Assembly: GCA_017446885.1 (NCBI GenBank)
Contig: JAFSOR010000001.1
Location: forward strand, 47,017 to 111,016
Source of the DNA: Spirochaetia bacterium
Lineage (GTDB): Bacteria; Spirochaetota; Spirochaetia; CADAEX01
DNA length: 64,000 nucleotides
Reading direction: 5' to 3'
The notes beneath the pieces are model-generated. The model did not search any database. It was given only the letters and a program-made list of their open reading frames with translations, and had not been told where the DNA came from. A program made the translations under genes and the position numbers. This document shows, one piece after another, positions 10,309 to 18,981 of this stretch (its first letter is position 1; each line of letters starts with the position of its first letter).

Positions 10309-10380
10309 AACACGATTTTTTTGCATTTTGCTTCAATTTCTGCTCAAAAATTTTCAAAAAATGTAAAAAAATTTGTAAAT
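10309..10380 (-). repeat. Diverged third copy of the upstream repeat element
   Basis: It shares AACAC at 10309-10313, the ATTTTGCTTCAA core and the ...AAAAAATTTGTAAAT end with the 87-bp elements at 13341 and 14349, in the same orientation and also just upstream of a minus-strand gene. Read on the minus strand, all three have TTGAAGCAAAAT and GTGTT. Confidence 0.6.
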
Positions 10381-10461
10381 CTATACATAGAAAGCCAATA
10401 ACAGGACTTCGCTCAGCAGAGTGGGTACCATATGAAAAAAAATTTTTACCTGTAGAATTAT

Positions 10462-10490
10462 TTGCGACATCAGGAAGAGTATGATATATT
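10462..10490 (+). promoter_or_regulatory. Promoter of the glutathione peroxidase gene
   Basis: TTGCGA (10462-10467), 17-bp spacer, TATATT (10485-10490), 28 bp before the start codon. Upstream TTTACCTGTAG (10445-10455) recurs at 58583-58593 at the same distance from a TTGACA. Confidence 0.55.
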
Positions 10491-10518
10491 ATAGTTGAGA
10501 GCGAATAGGAGAATAGAA

Positions 10519-11058
10519 ATGATTTACGATTACACAATCACCACAAGAAAAGGCGAACAGCTTAGTCTTGCCGATTACAAGGGCAAGGTCATCATGGTGG
10601 TAAATACTGCAACAGGCTGCGGTTTTACACCTCAGTACGCACCTATCGAGCAGATGTACCGCGACTACCACGATAAGGGGCTTGAGATACTCGACATCCC
10701 CTGCAACCAGTTCGGTGCACAGGCTCCTGGGACAGACGATGAGATCCACGATTTCTGCACCATACACTTCAACACCACTTTCCCGCAGATGAAAAAATCA
10801 GATGTGAACGGCGCCAACGAACTGCCACTGTATACTTATCTTAAATCCCAGAAAGGCTTTGGGGGATTCGGCGAGCATCCGTACAAGGCACTGCTTGAGA
10901 AAATGTTTGCAGAAAAAGATCCCGACTGGGACAAGAAGCCTGATATAAAATGGAACTTCACAAAGTTCATCATCGACCGCCAGGGAAATGTGGTTGCCAG
11001 GTTCGAGCCGACAGCTGACATGGCCGAGGTTGAAGCGTGCATCAAGGCGCTTCTGTAA
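10519..11058 (+). CDS. Glutathione peroxidase-family thiol peroxidase
   Basis: Reduces hydroperoxides, in bacteria usually with thioredoxin rather than glutathione. The start ATG at 10519 follows TAGGAG; an upstream in-frame start (10495) would only add residues over the promoter side. The 179 residues carry TATGCGFTPQ with the peroxidatic residue Cys34 (not selenocysteine), then PCNQFGAQAPG and WNFTKF, the Gln and Trp of the family active site. A small Cys-rich redox protein follows 15 bp downstream and is probably co-transcribed. Confidence 0.93.
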   Translation: MIYDYTITTRKGEQLSLADYKGKVIMVVNTATGCGFTPQYAPIEQMYRDYHDKGLEILDIPCNQFGAQAPGTDDEIHDFCTIHFNTTFPQMKKSDVNGANELPLYTYLKSQKGFGGFGEHPYKALLEKMFAEKDPDWDKKPDIKWNFTKFIIDRQGNVVARFEPTADMAEVEACIKALL

Positions 11059-11073
11059 TCAGGGAGGCCAAGC

Positions 11074-11271
11074 GTGAAAATCCGTCTTAACGATGATAAA
11101 GAGATAGTTACTATGATCCAGGAAGGATTGAAGGCGAAAGAGGGTTACTGTCCCTGCCGTGTAGGTAAACGCCCTGAGTACAAATGTATGTGCGAGGAAT
11201 TCCGCAAGCAAATTGCCGACCCCGATTTCGAGGGATTCTGCCACTGCAGGCTGTACTACAAGGAAAAGTGA
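11074..11271 (+). CDS. Small ferredoxin-thioredoxin-reductase catalytic-domain-like protein
   Basis: 65 residues with three Cys pairs: C26-P-C28, C38-M-C40 and C56-H-C58. The ferredoxin:thioredoxin reductase catalytic subunit has CPC, CPC and CHC pairs that hold a 4Fe-4S cluster next to a redox disulfide; this protein is shorter and the first spacing is reduced. It sits directly behind the peroxidase, which suggests an electron donor or thiol-recycling role (inference). The start ATG has a GGGAGG site upstream. Confidence 0.75.
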   Translation: MKIRLNDDKEIVTMIQEGLKAKEGYCPCRVGKRPEYKCMCEEFRKQIADPDFEGFCHCRLYYKEK

Positions 11272-11384
11272 TTGCAATAGCGGTGCAAATGGAAATAAGA
11301 AAGGAGTACAGAAAATAGAAAGAAAGTTGAAGGCAATTACTATCAATGCAATAATATTGGGAAAGTCGATTTCAAGATAAATAG

Positions 11385-11582
11385 ATGGATAGAATAATAA
11401 AAGTCAGATATATTGGAGAAGAACAAGTTGATCTCCGCCCAGGAAAAATCTATGACTGTCTTGAAATTGTCAAAGACAAGGATATTGAGGGACACATGAG
11501 AATTGTAGATGAGTCCGGTGAAGATTATTACTATTCTCCAGAAAATTTTGAAATTGTCTTTGACGACCTTCCAAAAAGCTAG
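11385..11582 (+). CDS. Hypothetical small protein
   Basis: 65 residues, acidic, with DLRPGKIYDCLEI and a tail ending FEIVFDDLPKS. Composition and predicted beta strands look protein-like, but I do not recognise a family. No strong ribosome-binding site. It is the first of three tiny orphan genes separated by related decayed repeats. Confidence 0.5.
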   Translation: MDRIIKVRYIGEEQVDLRPGKIYDCLEIVKDKDIEGHMRIVDESGEDYYYSPENFEIVFDDLPKS

Positions 11583-11592
11583 GTCGTACAGG
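11562..11592 (+). repeat. Orphan-cassette boundary repeat, copy 1
   Basis: Contains CGACCT...AGGTCG (a 6-bp inverted pair around 11 nt) followed by TACAGGT; it spans the stop of the first orphan gene. Related sequence follows each of the other two orphan genes. Confidence 0.5.
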
Positions 11593-11613
11593 TTAAAATT
11601 GTGAGATGAACTG

Positions 11614-11961
11614 ATGACAGAGGCAAGGAAAAAGGAAATAGATTCCATTTGGAGAAACACGCTTTTAGGAGAATTCTGCATCGCCGCCGCCCATGAACAA
11701 AATAAAAAAGCTGTAACAGCCCGAAATAATATTTTTAAACTTGGCTATATTTCATTTCCAGCATACGAAGAAAAGATTGCTCTTAAGATAGCTGCAGCGA
11801 TATCTTCTCTTCAAGAATTTGACAGTTATCTTTCATTGCTGGAGAAAGAAGATAGCGTTCTTGTAGAGTTTATTGATGAAAGCGGGATTCTTTATGAGTC
11901 TCTAATGAAACATTTCGCACAAAAAACACCCCCTCATAACAACCCCGCATCCAACCCATAA
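11614..11961 (+). CDS. Hypothetical protein
   Basis: 115 residues, largely helical by composition, starting MTEARKKEIDSIWR and with FDSYLSLLEKEDSVLVEF near the C-terminus; the Pro-rich tail looks like read-through. Unrecognised. It is second in the orphan cassette. Confidence 0.5.
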   Translation: MTEARKKEIDSIWRNTLLGEFCIAAAHEQNKKAVTARNNIFKLGYISFPAYEEKIALKIAAAISSLQEFDSYLSLLEKEDSVLVEFIDESGILYESLMKHFAQKTPPHNNPASNP

Positions 11962-12000
11962 CCATTACACCGTTGAACAACCCGTTGAAAGTCTCCGTAT

Positions 12001-12040
12001 AGACCTTGCCGACCTTCCGAAATTAACAGATCATACAGGT
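12001..12040 (+). repeat. Orphan-cassette boundary repeat, copy 2
   Basis: GCCGACCTTCCGAAATT...CATACAGGTG aligns with copy 1. Read in frame it would encode LADLPKL, resembling the FDDLPKS end of the first orphan protein, so it may be a gene-end relic. Confidence 0.5.
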
Positions 12041-12075
12041 GAAAGAAAGTATAAATCAGGATAGGAGGATGTTAA

Positions 12076-12327
12076 ATGAAATTCGCAATAAAAATTAACA
12101 GCATATATAAATTGTCTTCTGTTTCAATCATTGTGGGGGAAGCTACTCACCTTTCCTTCAAAGGGAAGGTTTCTAACGGTAAAAAAGTTATCGAGATTGA
12201 ATCTGCCCTTGATGGCAATATCTATAAAGATGATGCAACATTCAGTGTTCTCCATGGAACAGTCACCAATGACGACATTGGATCAAATTTTGAAGAAGTC
12301 GACCAACCCTCTTTGACGACCTTCTGA
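12076..12327 (+). CDS. Hypothetical small protein
   Basis: 83 residues beginning MKFAIKINSIYKLSSVSIIV, with alternating beta-type pattern. A strong AGGAGG lies 7 nt upstream, the best translation signal in this cassette. No family recognised. Confidence 0.6.
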   Translation: MKFAIKINSIYKLSSVSIIVGEATHLSFKGKVSNGKKVIEIESALDGNIYKDDATFSVLHGTVTNDDIGSNFEEVDQPSLTTF

Positions 12328-12367
12328 TTTTGCATAGACAACCTTTCGAAATCGGCAGGTCGCACAG
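12314..12367 (+). repeat. Orphan-cassette boundary repeat, copy 3 (double)
   Basis: Contains TTTGACGACCTTCT (as in copy 1) and then ACCTTTCGAAAT...CAGGTCGCACAG (as in copy 2), so two partial copies lie end to end. Confidence 0.45.
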
Positions 12368-12392
12368 AAATATTCGCTTAGTTTACTGTTTA

Positions 12393-12422
12393 AAAAGCCT
12401 GTATCAAACGATACAGGCTTTT
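12393..12422. terminator. Bidirectional intrinsic terminator
   Basis: Perfect 13-bp stem AAAAGCCTGTATC / GATACAGGCTTTT with a 4-nt loop. It separates the plus-strand orphan cassette from the minus-strand Rpn gene. Confidence 0.9.
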
Positions 12423-12442
12423 CTGTTTTCTGTGCTGCAGGC

Positions 12443-13306
12443 TTACAGAGCTGCCACCTGATCAGGCGTCAAGCCGGTGATTTTGATTATAGTCTCAAGC
12501 GGTATGTTCTCAGCCTTCATGCCCCGGGCTGCATAAGCCACGCCTTCCTCCACGCCTTTATCATGGGCAGTATTAATGCCGGACTCGTAGTCCATCTGCG
12601 CCTTGTACCGCATCTCCTGCTGTGCCCATGCTGTCAAGTCTTCGCTTATCTCCATAAGAACCTCTCCTGCCTCCCTTATCCCCTCGCTGCTCGCCATAAG
12701 CCTGTTAAGGAGGTCTCTCTTCTCTATGTCATTCCCTACTTTTAAGAATATACCCCACTTTTCCAGTTCTGGCAAGTTTTCTGCCTCATCCTCATCCACA
12801 GCAAGAAGCGGAAGCTGCATGAATATGAACTGCAGGTTGTCTGCAAGCTCCTCCTCGTCGTTCCTAACCGAGAACCGCTGGAGGTATCTCTTGTTGTTCC
12901 TGAACAGCTGGAAGTCGGTTATCATGATGTGGTACACTTTGGCGAGATTCTCATATTTGCCTTTCCTCATGGGGATAGAGGCCATCATGCGTGTGGCATA
13001 ATAGAGCGACCTCTTCCTCAGGTCCTCGCTCCCCAGGCAGGTCTGTATCTCGATGTTGATGAGGTCGCCGTCGTCCATCCGACACTGGATGTCGAGGCGT
13101 ATGTCCTTAGCATCCTTTATGCTCTTGGGCGGCTCGTTCTCGATGACCTGGACATCCTCGGGCACATGTCCTATGATAGCGCCGATGAACTTCTTCAGTG
13201 CATTCTTTGACTTAGTTTTCTCCTGTGTGAACATTGACTTGAATGTGCTGTCCACCTTCGGGTCCAAAAGATTCTTGTCTTTTGGGATAAAGATCTTGTT
13301 TTGCAT
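12443..13306 (-). CDS. Rpn-family PD-(D/E)XK nuclease (putative transposase family)
   Basis: Recombination-promoting nuclease family, often annotated as a PD-(D/E)XK transposase. 287 residues; LLDPKVDSTFKSMFT at the start, RLDIQCRMDDGDLINIEIQ (D...ExQ core, about residues 72-90) and LRKRSLYYATRMM follow the family order, and the C-terminus has the typical GINTAHDKGVEEG and a short helical end. AAAGGAG precedes the ATG. It lies behind the 87-bp upstream element at 13341. Confidence 0.85.
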   Translation of the reverse strand: MQNKIFIPKDKNLLDPKVDSTFKSMFTQEKTKSKNALKKFIGAIIGHVPEDVQVIENEPPKSIKDAKDIRLDIQCRMDDGDLINIEIQTCLGSEDLRKRSLYYATRMMASIPMRKGKYENLAKVYHIMITDFQLFRNNKRYLQRFSVRNDEEELADNLQFIFMQLPLLAVDEDEAENLPELEKWGIFLKVGNDIEKRDLLNRLMASSEGIREAGEVLMEISEDLTAWAQQEMRYKAQMDYESGINTAHDKGVEEGVAYAARGMKAENIPLETIIKITGLTPDQVAAL

Positions 13307-13340
13307 GGCAATACTCCTTTAAAAAAGTTTCTGCCTAAGT

Positions 13341-13427
13341 AACACAAAAAAAATCAATTTTGCTTCAAGTTTTTAGAAAAAAGTTTGAAAAAATATAAAA
13401 AACTTTGTAAATACTTACAGTGCCAGC
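13341..13427 (-). repeat. 87-bp upstream element, copy A
   Basis: About 94% identical over 87 bp to 14349-14435 and in the same orientation, in both cases between the start of a minus-strand gene (Rpn here) and its upstream neighbour. Very AT-rich with A-tracts; on the minus strand it contains TTGAAGC and TTTTTTTTGTGTT. Confidence 0.85.
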
Positions 13428-13443
13428 AATAAGATAAACCTAG

Positions 13444-14316
13444 CTATATTCTTTGCAGTACTTCCTTTATCACGCTTTTAGCATCTTCCAGTTTTGTAAA
13501 GGCAAAGCATTTTTTGCCCAAGTCCTTTATAGATGCTCCGATGTGATAAATTTCAGTGTTGTCGATTATAAGGAAACGGTCATGCATTGAAGAAGTGTAC
13601 TTTATTGCGATAGTAGGGTATTGCTTGTTGAACTTGTTTATTTCCAGTTGTGTTATTGGTGTATCTGACTTGGTGAATATGGTTACATTCACCCCTGGTT
13701 GCTTCTTTGTCAGACGCTCTAATACTGTTAAATCAATATAGTTATCTATGAGGATGATTTCCTTCTGTGCTTTCTGTATGAGGTTCTGGAAGAAAGAGAA
13801 TGCATCGAATATCTGCCCTTGATAGAAGATTCCTTGTTTGTCCTCAATCTTGTACTTGTCCATGAGGGAGAAGAGAGTGTCAATTTTATGTGAGGATTCA
13901 ATCTTATAAGCTTCCAATGAGTCCAGCCTTTGAAAAACTTGTGCATTGGATAATATGAATTTTCGCATATCTACAAATGCATCCATGATTTTAAGGCTGA
14001 TCTCAATTGCTATATCAGAAGAAAGAACAGTAGATAACATTGCAACCCCCTGTTCTGTAAAAACATGGGGTTTATATTTGATATTTCTACCTCGGACTTT
14101 CAAGGTCGCAAGTTGCGACCTTGAAAGAAGAGCTGATGTTTCTTCATCAGAAAGGACAAAGCAGTTCTTTTCTGGAAACCTTTTGGGATTTCTTCTTACA
14201 GCTTCGTTAAGGCGTTTAGTCTCCACCCCATACAATTCCGCTAAATCGCGGTCCAGCATAACCTGCTGCCCTCTTATTACCAGTATTTTGTTCTCAATGT
14301 TTATTAGGTCGTTCAT
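13444..14316 (-). CDS. ORF6N-domain protein with a PLD-like C-terminal domain
   Basis: N-terminal ORF6N DNA-binding domain (about 1-120: QQVMLDRDLAELYGVETKRL, FTEQGVAMLSTVL), a short coiled linker, and a C-terminal domain with IILIDNYID and MHDRFLIIDNTEIYHIGAS, typical of PLD-like proteins that have an HDR instead of HKD motif. 290 residues. A CAGGAGG site precedes the ATG. Such proteins are common on phages and in accessory regions. The DNA target is unknown. Confidence 0.85.
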   Translation of the reverse strand: MNDLINIENKILVIRGQQVMLDRDLAELYGVETKRLNEAVRRNPKRFPEKNCFVLSDEETSALLSRSQLATLKVRGRNIKYKPHVFTEQGVAMLSTVLSSDIAIEISLKIMDAFVDMRKFILSNAQVFQRLDSLEAYKIESSHKIDTLFSLMDKYKIEDKQGIFYQGQIFDAFSFFQNLIQKAQKEIILIDNYIDLTVLERLTKKQPGVNVTIFTKSDTPITQLEINKFNKQYPTIAIKYTSSMHDRFLIIDNTEIYHIGASIKDLGKKCFAFTKLEDAKSVIKEVLQRI

Positions 14317-14348
14317 ATAGCGCCTCCTGAAAGTGAACTACTGGTATA

Positions 14349-14435
14349 AACACAAAAAAAATCAATTTTGCTTCAAGTTTTTAGAAAAAAGTTTGAAAAA
14401 ATATAAAAAACTTTATAAATGCTTACGCGGCCAGC
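14349..14435 (-). repeat. 87-bp upstream element, copy B
   Basis: Near-identical partner of 13341-13427, upstream of the ORF6N gene. Differences cluster at the distal end. It abuts the divergent promoter region of the M16 protease gene. Confidence 0.85.
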
Positions 14436-14457
14436 CCTTTTTTTCCCCATTCATTTC

Positions 14458-14466
14458 TGATATAAT
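14458..14466 (+). promoter_or_regulatory. Extended -10 promoter of the M16 protease gene
   Basis: TGATATAAT is a perfect extended -10. The start codon begins only 7 nt after it and no Shine-Dalgarno sequence lies between, which predicts a leaderless transcript. Confidence 0.55.
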
Positions 14467-14472
14467 CTAAGC

Positions 14473-17280
14473 ATGATTTCTTCCTTTGAATTAATTTCCG
14501 AGACCCCGCTTGCGGAACACAACGCTGCAGGCTATTTTTACAGACACAAAAGGACAGGTTGCCAGGTCTTCCATATCAAGAACTCAGACCCCGAAAACCT
14601 TTTCGCATTCATATTCCAGACCCCGGTTTCCGACAACTGCGGCACTGCCCATATAATGGAGCATTCGGTGCTGGCTGGGTCTGAGCATTTTCCGGTAAAG
14701 GATCCGTTCCTGCAGCTTTTGAAGGGGAGTGTATATACTTTCCTCAACGCCATGACATACCCTGACCGCACTGTGTATCCGGCATCCACTGTGGTGGAGA
14801 AAGATTACTTCAACCTGATGAAAGTGTATGGCGATGCTGTCTTTTTCCCGCTTCTGCGCAAAGAGACTTTCATGCAGGAGAAAACAATAGTCTACAACGA
14901 GATGAAAGGGAGCTACAGCGATTCTGCGGCTGTGCTTGATGAATATTCACGCCGCTCTCTGTTCCCAGATAACGCCTACCAGTTCGATTCTGGCGGCATG
15001 CCGGACTCTATACCGGATCTGACTTACGAAAAGTTCCGGGATTTCCATAAAAAGTACTACAGCCCTTCTAACTGCCGCATCTTTCTGTATGGAAACATAG
15101 ATACCGAAAAACAGCTTGAGTTCTTGGAAAACGAATTCCTGTACCGCTTTGATGCCGACACTGGCAGAGCCGACTGTGTGCCGCTCCAGAAGAAATATGA
15201 TACGCCCTTAAGGTTTGACACCACATGCCCTGCTTCGGAGGATGCAGACGGCAGTGCTTCGGTAAGCTGGCTGTGCGGCGAGTCTGCCGATTTGGATTAT
15301 ACGGTAAAGGCCCGCATCCTTTCCGACATTTTGTTGGACAACCCGTCGTCGCTCTTGTACAGGCGCATAGTGGAATCCGATATAGCCGAGGACGTGGCCT
15401 CGGTAACCGGTGTCTATTCCGGCATACGGCAGACTATATTCACTGTGGGAGTGCGTGGAATAGAGAAGGGGCGCTTGGAAGAGTTCGAGGCTTTTATAGA
15501 GACGCAGCTTAAGGATATTGCTGCGGGGACTATAGACAAGGCACTGGTAGAGGCAGCCCTGAGCAAGGCCGACTTCCGCATTAAAGAGCTTAAAGTGAGG
15601 TTCGGCATGGTGCTGCTGGGGCGTATTATGCCGGGCTGGCTCTACCGCGGAAGCCCCACAGCAACGCTGTGCACAGAGCAGGCTCTTGGGCGCCTTAAAG
15701 CTGCATACCAGGCCGATGACCGGCTGTTCAACAAGTTCATAGAAACCGAGCTGATTTCGGGCCGCCACAAGAGCCTTGTCTCTGTGTTCCCGGGGGCTGG
15801 CCCCCAGGAACGGCTTCCGGTCGAAAACGCATCGGAGGCCGACATAGCCCAGTTCGAGGCTTATAAGAAGAGCACCGACTCGCCCGAAGACCTGGCTAAG
15901 ATTCCGGTTCTGCATAGAACCGATATTCCGTACGATGTGGAAAAACCCAATTTCGAGAAAACAGAACTGGGCCATGACATCGTCTATAAGAATAGCCTTT
16001 TCACTGGCGGCATTGTCTACACCGACCTCTTCTTCGATGCTGCTGCCTTAGGCGATGACCAGCTTATCTATATGCCGCTCTTGTGTGCCCTTTTGGAAGA
16101 GATAGGCCTTCCGGACATGCCGTACTACGATGTGGCATCGCGCATGGATACCCTGGCCGGCAGCTGGTTTATAACCACGTTCTGCGAATCCTGTCTTGAC
16201 GCTCCTGTGCTGAAGCGTCTTATGGTCCACTTTGCAGCCCTGGAAGAAAAGACCCTGGAAGCTGCTAAGTTCTTAATCAAGGTGCTGCGGCAGGGGCAGG
16301 TGACCGATCTTGAGCGCGTGAAAAATGTAATAATAAGTGTGCGGAACGACCTAAAGGAAGAGCTCTTGGACAACGGCAACAACATAGCTATGATGTCTGC
16401 CACCGAGAAGTTCTCCGAGTCTTCTCACATGGCTGCCCTGTGGAGCGGACTGCCTCAGCTTGCTTTCCTGGAGGGTCTGGATACCGATGATGAATCCCAG
16501 ATGAAAAAGGTTGCCGCAATGCTTTTCGAGCTTCAGAAATATATTTTCAGCCAAAGCCGTATAATAAGCGTTGCAGCGTCGCCTGGCTGGAATATCGATT
16601 CCTATGTGTCATGCCTTGAGACACTGCTTGTCCCAGAATCTTACAGCATAGCTCCATCGGCAAAGCCTTTTGTTCCAAAGCTTGGTGCAGACTGCTATAC
16701 CACCAGTGCAATGGTCAACTTCAACTCCATGGCCTTTAAGGTGCAGGAGAAGGCTCTTGATAACGATATGGTGGCCGAGGCTGTCCTTTCGCATATACTT
16801 ACTACAGGACGGCTTTGGGAGACTGTGCGGATGGAAGGTGGTGCCTACGGTGTTTCTGCGATGTCAGACTTCATAGATCATCTTTTCATCTTTACCTCTT
16901 ACCGAGATCCTGCCCTTTCGGAAACTTTTAAGGCATTCATCCAGTCCCTTGCGCATACAGCAGAGCAAGGTATAAAAGAAAACATATTGGACCAGGCAAT
17001 CATAACCATGGTTGGGCGAGACCTGCGTCCCAAGACACCGGGTGCCCGTGCCCTTGAGGAGTGTGTGCGCGATATCAAGGGGCTTACATGGGCTCTTAAG
17101 AAAAAACGGCGGGATATACTGCAGAAACTTACAGTCCATGATATAATGGAGGCAGCATCTGCACTTAAAGCTGCATCGGATAAAGCTGCGCTGGTTACTA
17201 TAGCAGGCAGGCAGGCAGTTGAGAAAGAGAAAACTTTCATAAAGCAGGAAGGGTTCAAGATAACTGACCTTTCAATCTGA
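14473..17280 (+). CDS. M16C-family metalloprotease (presequence-protease/insulinase type)
   Basis: Zinc oligopeptidase. 935 residues, about the single-chain M16C length, with the inverted zinc motif H60-IM-E63-H64 in GTAHIMEHSVLAGSEHF and a distal Glu in the helix after KDYFNLMKVYGDAVFFPLL. Four M16-type domains can be followed. The C-terminal half has the conserved RMEGGAYGVSA segment. No signal peptide, so probably cytoplasmic peptide turnover. It is followed after 15 bp by ettA. Confidence 0.93.
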   Translation: MISSFELISETPLAEHNAAGYFYRHKRTGCQVFHIKNSDPENLFAFIFQTPVSDNCGTAHIMEHSVLAGSEHFPVKDPFLQLLKGSVYTFLNAMTYPDRTVYPASTVVEKDYFNLMKVYGDAVFFPLLRKETFMQEKTIVYNEMKGSYSDSAAVLDEYSRRSLFPDNAYQFDSGGMPDSIPDLTYEKFRDFHKKYYSPSNCRIFLYGNIDTEKQLEFLENEFLYRFDADTGRADCVPLQKKYDTPLRFDTTCPASEDADGSASVSWLCGESADLDYTVKARILSDILLDNPSSLLYRRIVESDIAEDVASVTGVYSGIRQTIFTVGVRGIEKGRLEEFEAFIETQLKDIAAGTIDKALVEAALSKADFRIKELKVRFGMVLLGRIMPGWLYRGSPTATLCTEQALGRLKAAYQADDRLFNKFIETELISGRHKSLVSVFPGAGPQERLPVENASEADIAQFEAYKKSTDSPEDLAKIPVLHRTDIPYDVEKPNFEKTELGHDIVYKNSLFTGGIVYTDLFFDAAALGDDQLIYMPLLCALLEEIGLPDMPYYDVASRMDTLAGSWFITTFCESCLDAPVLKRLMVHFAALEEKTLEAAKFLIKVLRQGQVTDLERVKNVIISVRNDLKEELLDNGNNIAMMSATEKFSESSHMAALWSGLPQLAFLEGLDTDDESQMKKVAAMLFELQKYIFSQSRIISVAASPGWNIDSYVSCLETLLVPESYSIAPSAKPFVPKLGADCYTTSAMVNFNSMAFKVQEKALDNDMVAEAVLSHILTTGRLWETVRMEGGAYGVSAMSDFIDHLFIFTSYRDPALSETFKAFIQSLAHTAEQGIKENILDQAIITMVGRDLRPKTPGARALEECVRDIKGLTWALKKKRRDILQKLTVHDIMEAASALKAASDKAALVTIAGRQAVEKEKTFIKQEGFKITDLSI

Positions 17281-17295
17281 CCAAAAGGAGAGACT

Positions 17296-18981
17296 ATGGC
17301 AACAGAAGAGAACAAGATAATCTACTCGATGATCCGGGTAAGTAAATCATATAATCAAAAGAAGATTCTAGAGGATATCTACCTTTCATATTTTTACGGA
17401 GCCAAGATTGGTGTCCTGGGCTTAAACGGCGCAGGAAAATCGTCGCTCCTGAAAATCCTGGCAGGGGTGGACAAGGAGTTTAACGGCGAGACTGTGGTGG
17501 CTCCCGGCTATACCATTGGATACCTGGAGCAGGAGCCTCAGCTTGACCCTGAAAAAACTGTCAAGGAAGTGGTGCAGGAGGGTGTTGCCGAGACTGTTGC
17601 GCTCCTTAAGGAATACGACGAGATAAACGAATCTTTCGGCAAGGAGATGACAGACGACGAGATGGATAAGCTCCTGGCGCGCCAGGGCGAGGTTCAGGAG
17701 AAGCTGGACAACATGGGAGCATGGGACCTTGATTCCAAGCTTGAGCTTGCTATGGATGCCCTGCGCTGCCCGCCCGAGGATGCCAAGGTTGCGGTGCTCT
17801 CGGGTGGCGAGAAACGCCGTGTTGCACTGTGCAGGCTCCTTTTGCAGAAACCCGATATCCTGCTGTTAGACGAGCCTACAAACCATCTGGATGCCGAGAC
17901 TGTGGCATGGCTTGAGCGCCACCTGCAGCAGTACGAAGGCACTGTAATAGCAGTTACTCACGACCGGTACTTCCTGGACAACGTGGCCGGCTGGATTCTG
18001 GAGCTTGACCGCGGAAAGGGCATTCCATGGAAAGGCAACTATTCTTCATGGCTTGAGCAGAAGGAAAAGCGCTTAGCACTCGAAGAGAAGCAGGAGACCG
18101 AACGGCAGAAGACACTGAAGCGGGAGCTTGAGTGGATTCATATGAGCCCCAAAGGAAGACACGATAAATCCAAGGCCAGGATCAATGCCTACGAGAACCT
18201 TCTTAAGCAGGAGAGCGAGAAGCGGGACAAGGACCTTCAGATTTACATTCCGGCAGGTCCTCGCCTTGGCGACAAGGTTATTGTGGCAGAGAACGTTACC
18301 AAAAGCTTTGGCGACAGAGTCCTGGTGGAGAATATGAGCTTTAACCTGCCTGCCGGTGGAATCATAGGTGTAATCGGCCCTAACGGTGCAGGTAAGACCA
18401 CACTCTTTAAGATGATAACAGGGCAGGAGAAGCCCGATTCCGGCACTATAACTATTGGCAACACAGTTAAGCTTGCCTATGTGGAGCAGACCCGCGAGAA
18501 AGTTGACCCCAAGAAATCAATCTACGACGTAATCTCCGGCGGCAACGAGATTATAAAGCTGGGAAACCGGGAGATAAATGCACGTGCATATGTGGCGCGG
18601 TTCAACTTCTCGGGAGCAGACCAACAGAAGCTTACCGGAGTCCTTTCTGGCGGTGAGCGAAACCGTGTTCAGCTTGCCATGATGCTTAAAGAGGGGGCCA
18701 ATGTGCTGCTTCTGGACGAGCCTACCAACGACCTGGATGTAAACACCATGCGGGCATTGGAAGAGGGTATCCTTAACTTTGCAGGCTGTGTAATTGTAAT
18801 AAGCCACGACCGCTGGTTCCTGGACCGTATTGCCACCCATATCCTGGCATTCGAAGGCGACAGCAAGGTGTTCTGGTTCGAGGGCAACTATTCAGAGTAC
18901 GAGGAAAACAAGAAAAAACGCCTTGGCCTTGATGCGGACCAGCCCCACAGGATCAAGTACCACAGCCTTACACGAGACTGA
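17296..18981 (+). CDS. ettA: Energy-dependent translational throttle protein EttA (ABC-F)
   Basis: ABC-F ATPase acting on the ribosomal E site. 561 residues: two ABC domains with Walker [10 protein letters not shown] and GPNGAGKTT, signature LSGGEKRR and LSGGERNR, Walker [12 protein letters not shown] and [11 protein letters not shown], and the EttA-type arm and linker ([18 protein letters not shown]). AAAGGAG precedes the ATG. Its 3' end overlaps the convergent NUDIX gene by 14 bp. Confidence 0.96.
   Translation: MATEENKIIYSMIRVSKSYNQKKILEDIYLSYFYGAKIGVLGLNGAGKSSLLKILAGVDKEFNGETVVAPGYTIGYLEQEPQLDPEKTVKEVVQEGVAETVALLKEYDEINESFGKEMTDDEMDKLLARQGEVQEKLDNMGAWDLDSKLELAMDALRCPPEDAKVAVLSGGEKRRVALCRLLLQKPDILLLDEPTNHLDAETVAWLERHLQQYEGTVIAVTHDRYFLDNVAGWILELDRGKGIPWKGNYSSWLEQKEKRLALEEKQETERQKTLKRELEWIHMSPKGRHDKSKARINAYENLLKQESEKRDKDLQIYIPAGPRLGDKVIVAENVTKSFGDRVLVENMSFNLPAGGIIGVIGPNGAGKTTLFKMITGQEKPDSGTITIGNTVKLAYVEQTREKVDPKKSIYDVISGGNEIIKLGNREINARAYVARFNFSGADQQKLTGVLSGGERNRVQLAMMLKEGANVLLLDEPTNDLDVNTMRALEEGILNFAGCVIVISHDRWFLDRIATHILAFEGDSKVFWFEGNYSEYEENKKKRLGLDADQPHRIKYHSLTRD

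Noticed and set aside
11562..12367. Integron attC sites
   Set aside because: The boundary repeats lack GTTRRRY/RYYYAAC ends and no integrase is present in the window.
15208..15975. 255-residue minus-strand ORF inside the M16 gene
   Set aside because: Antisense shadow; the plus strand encodes the continuous protease.
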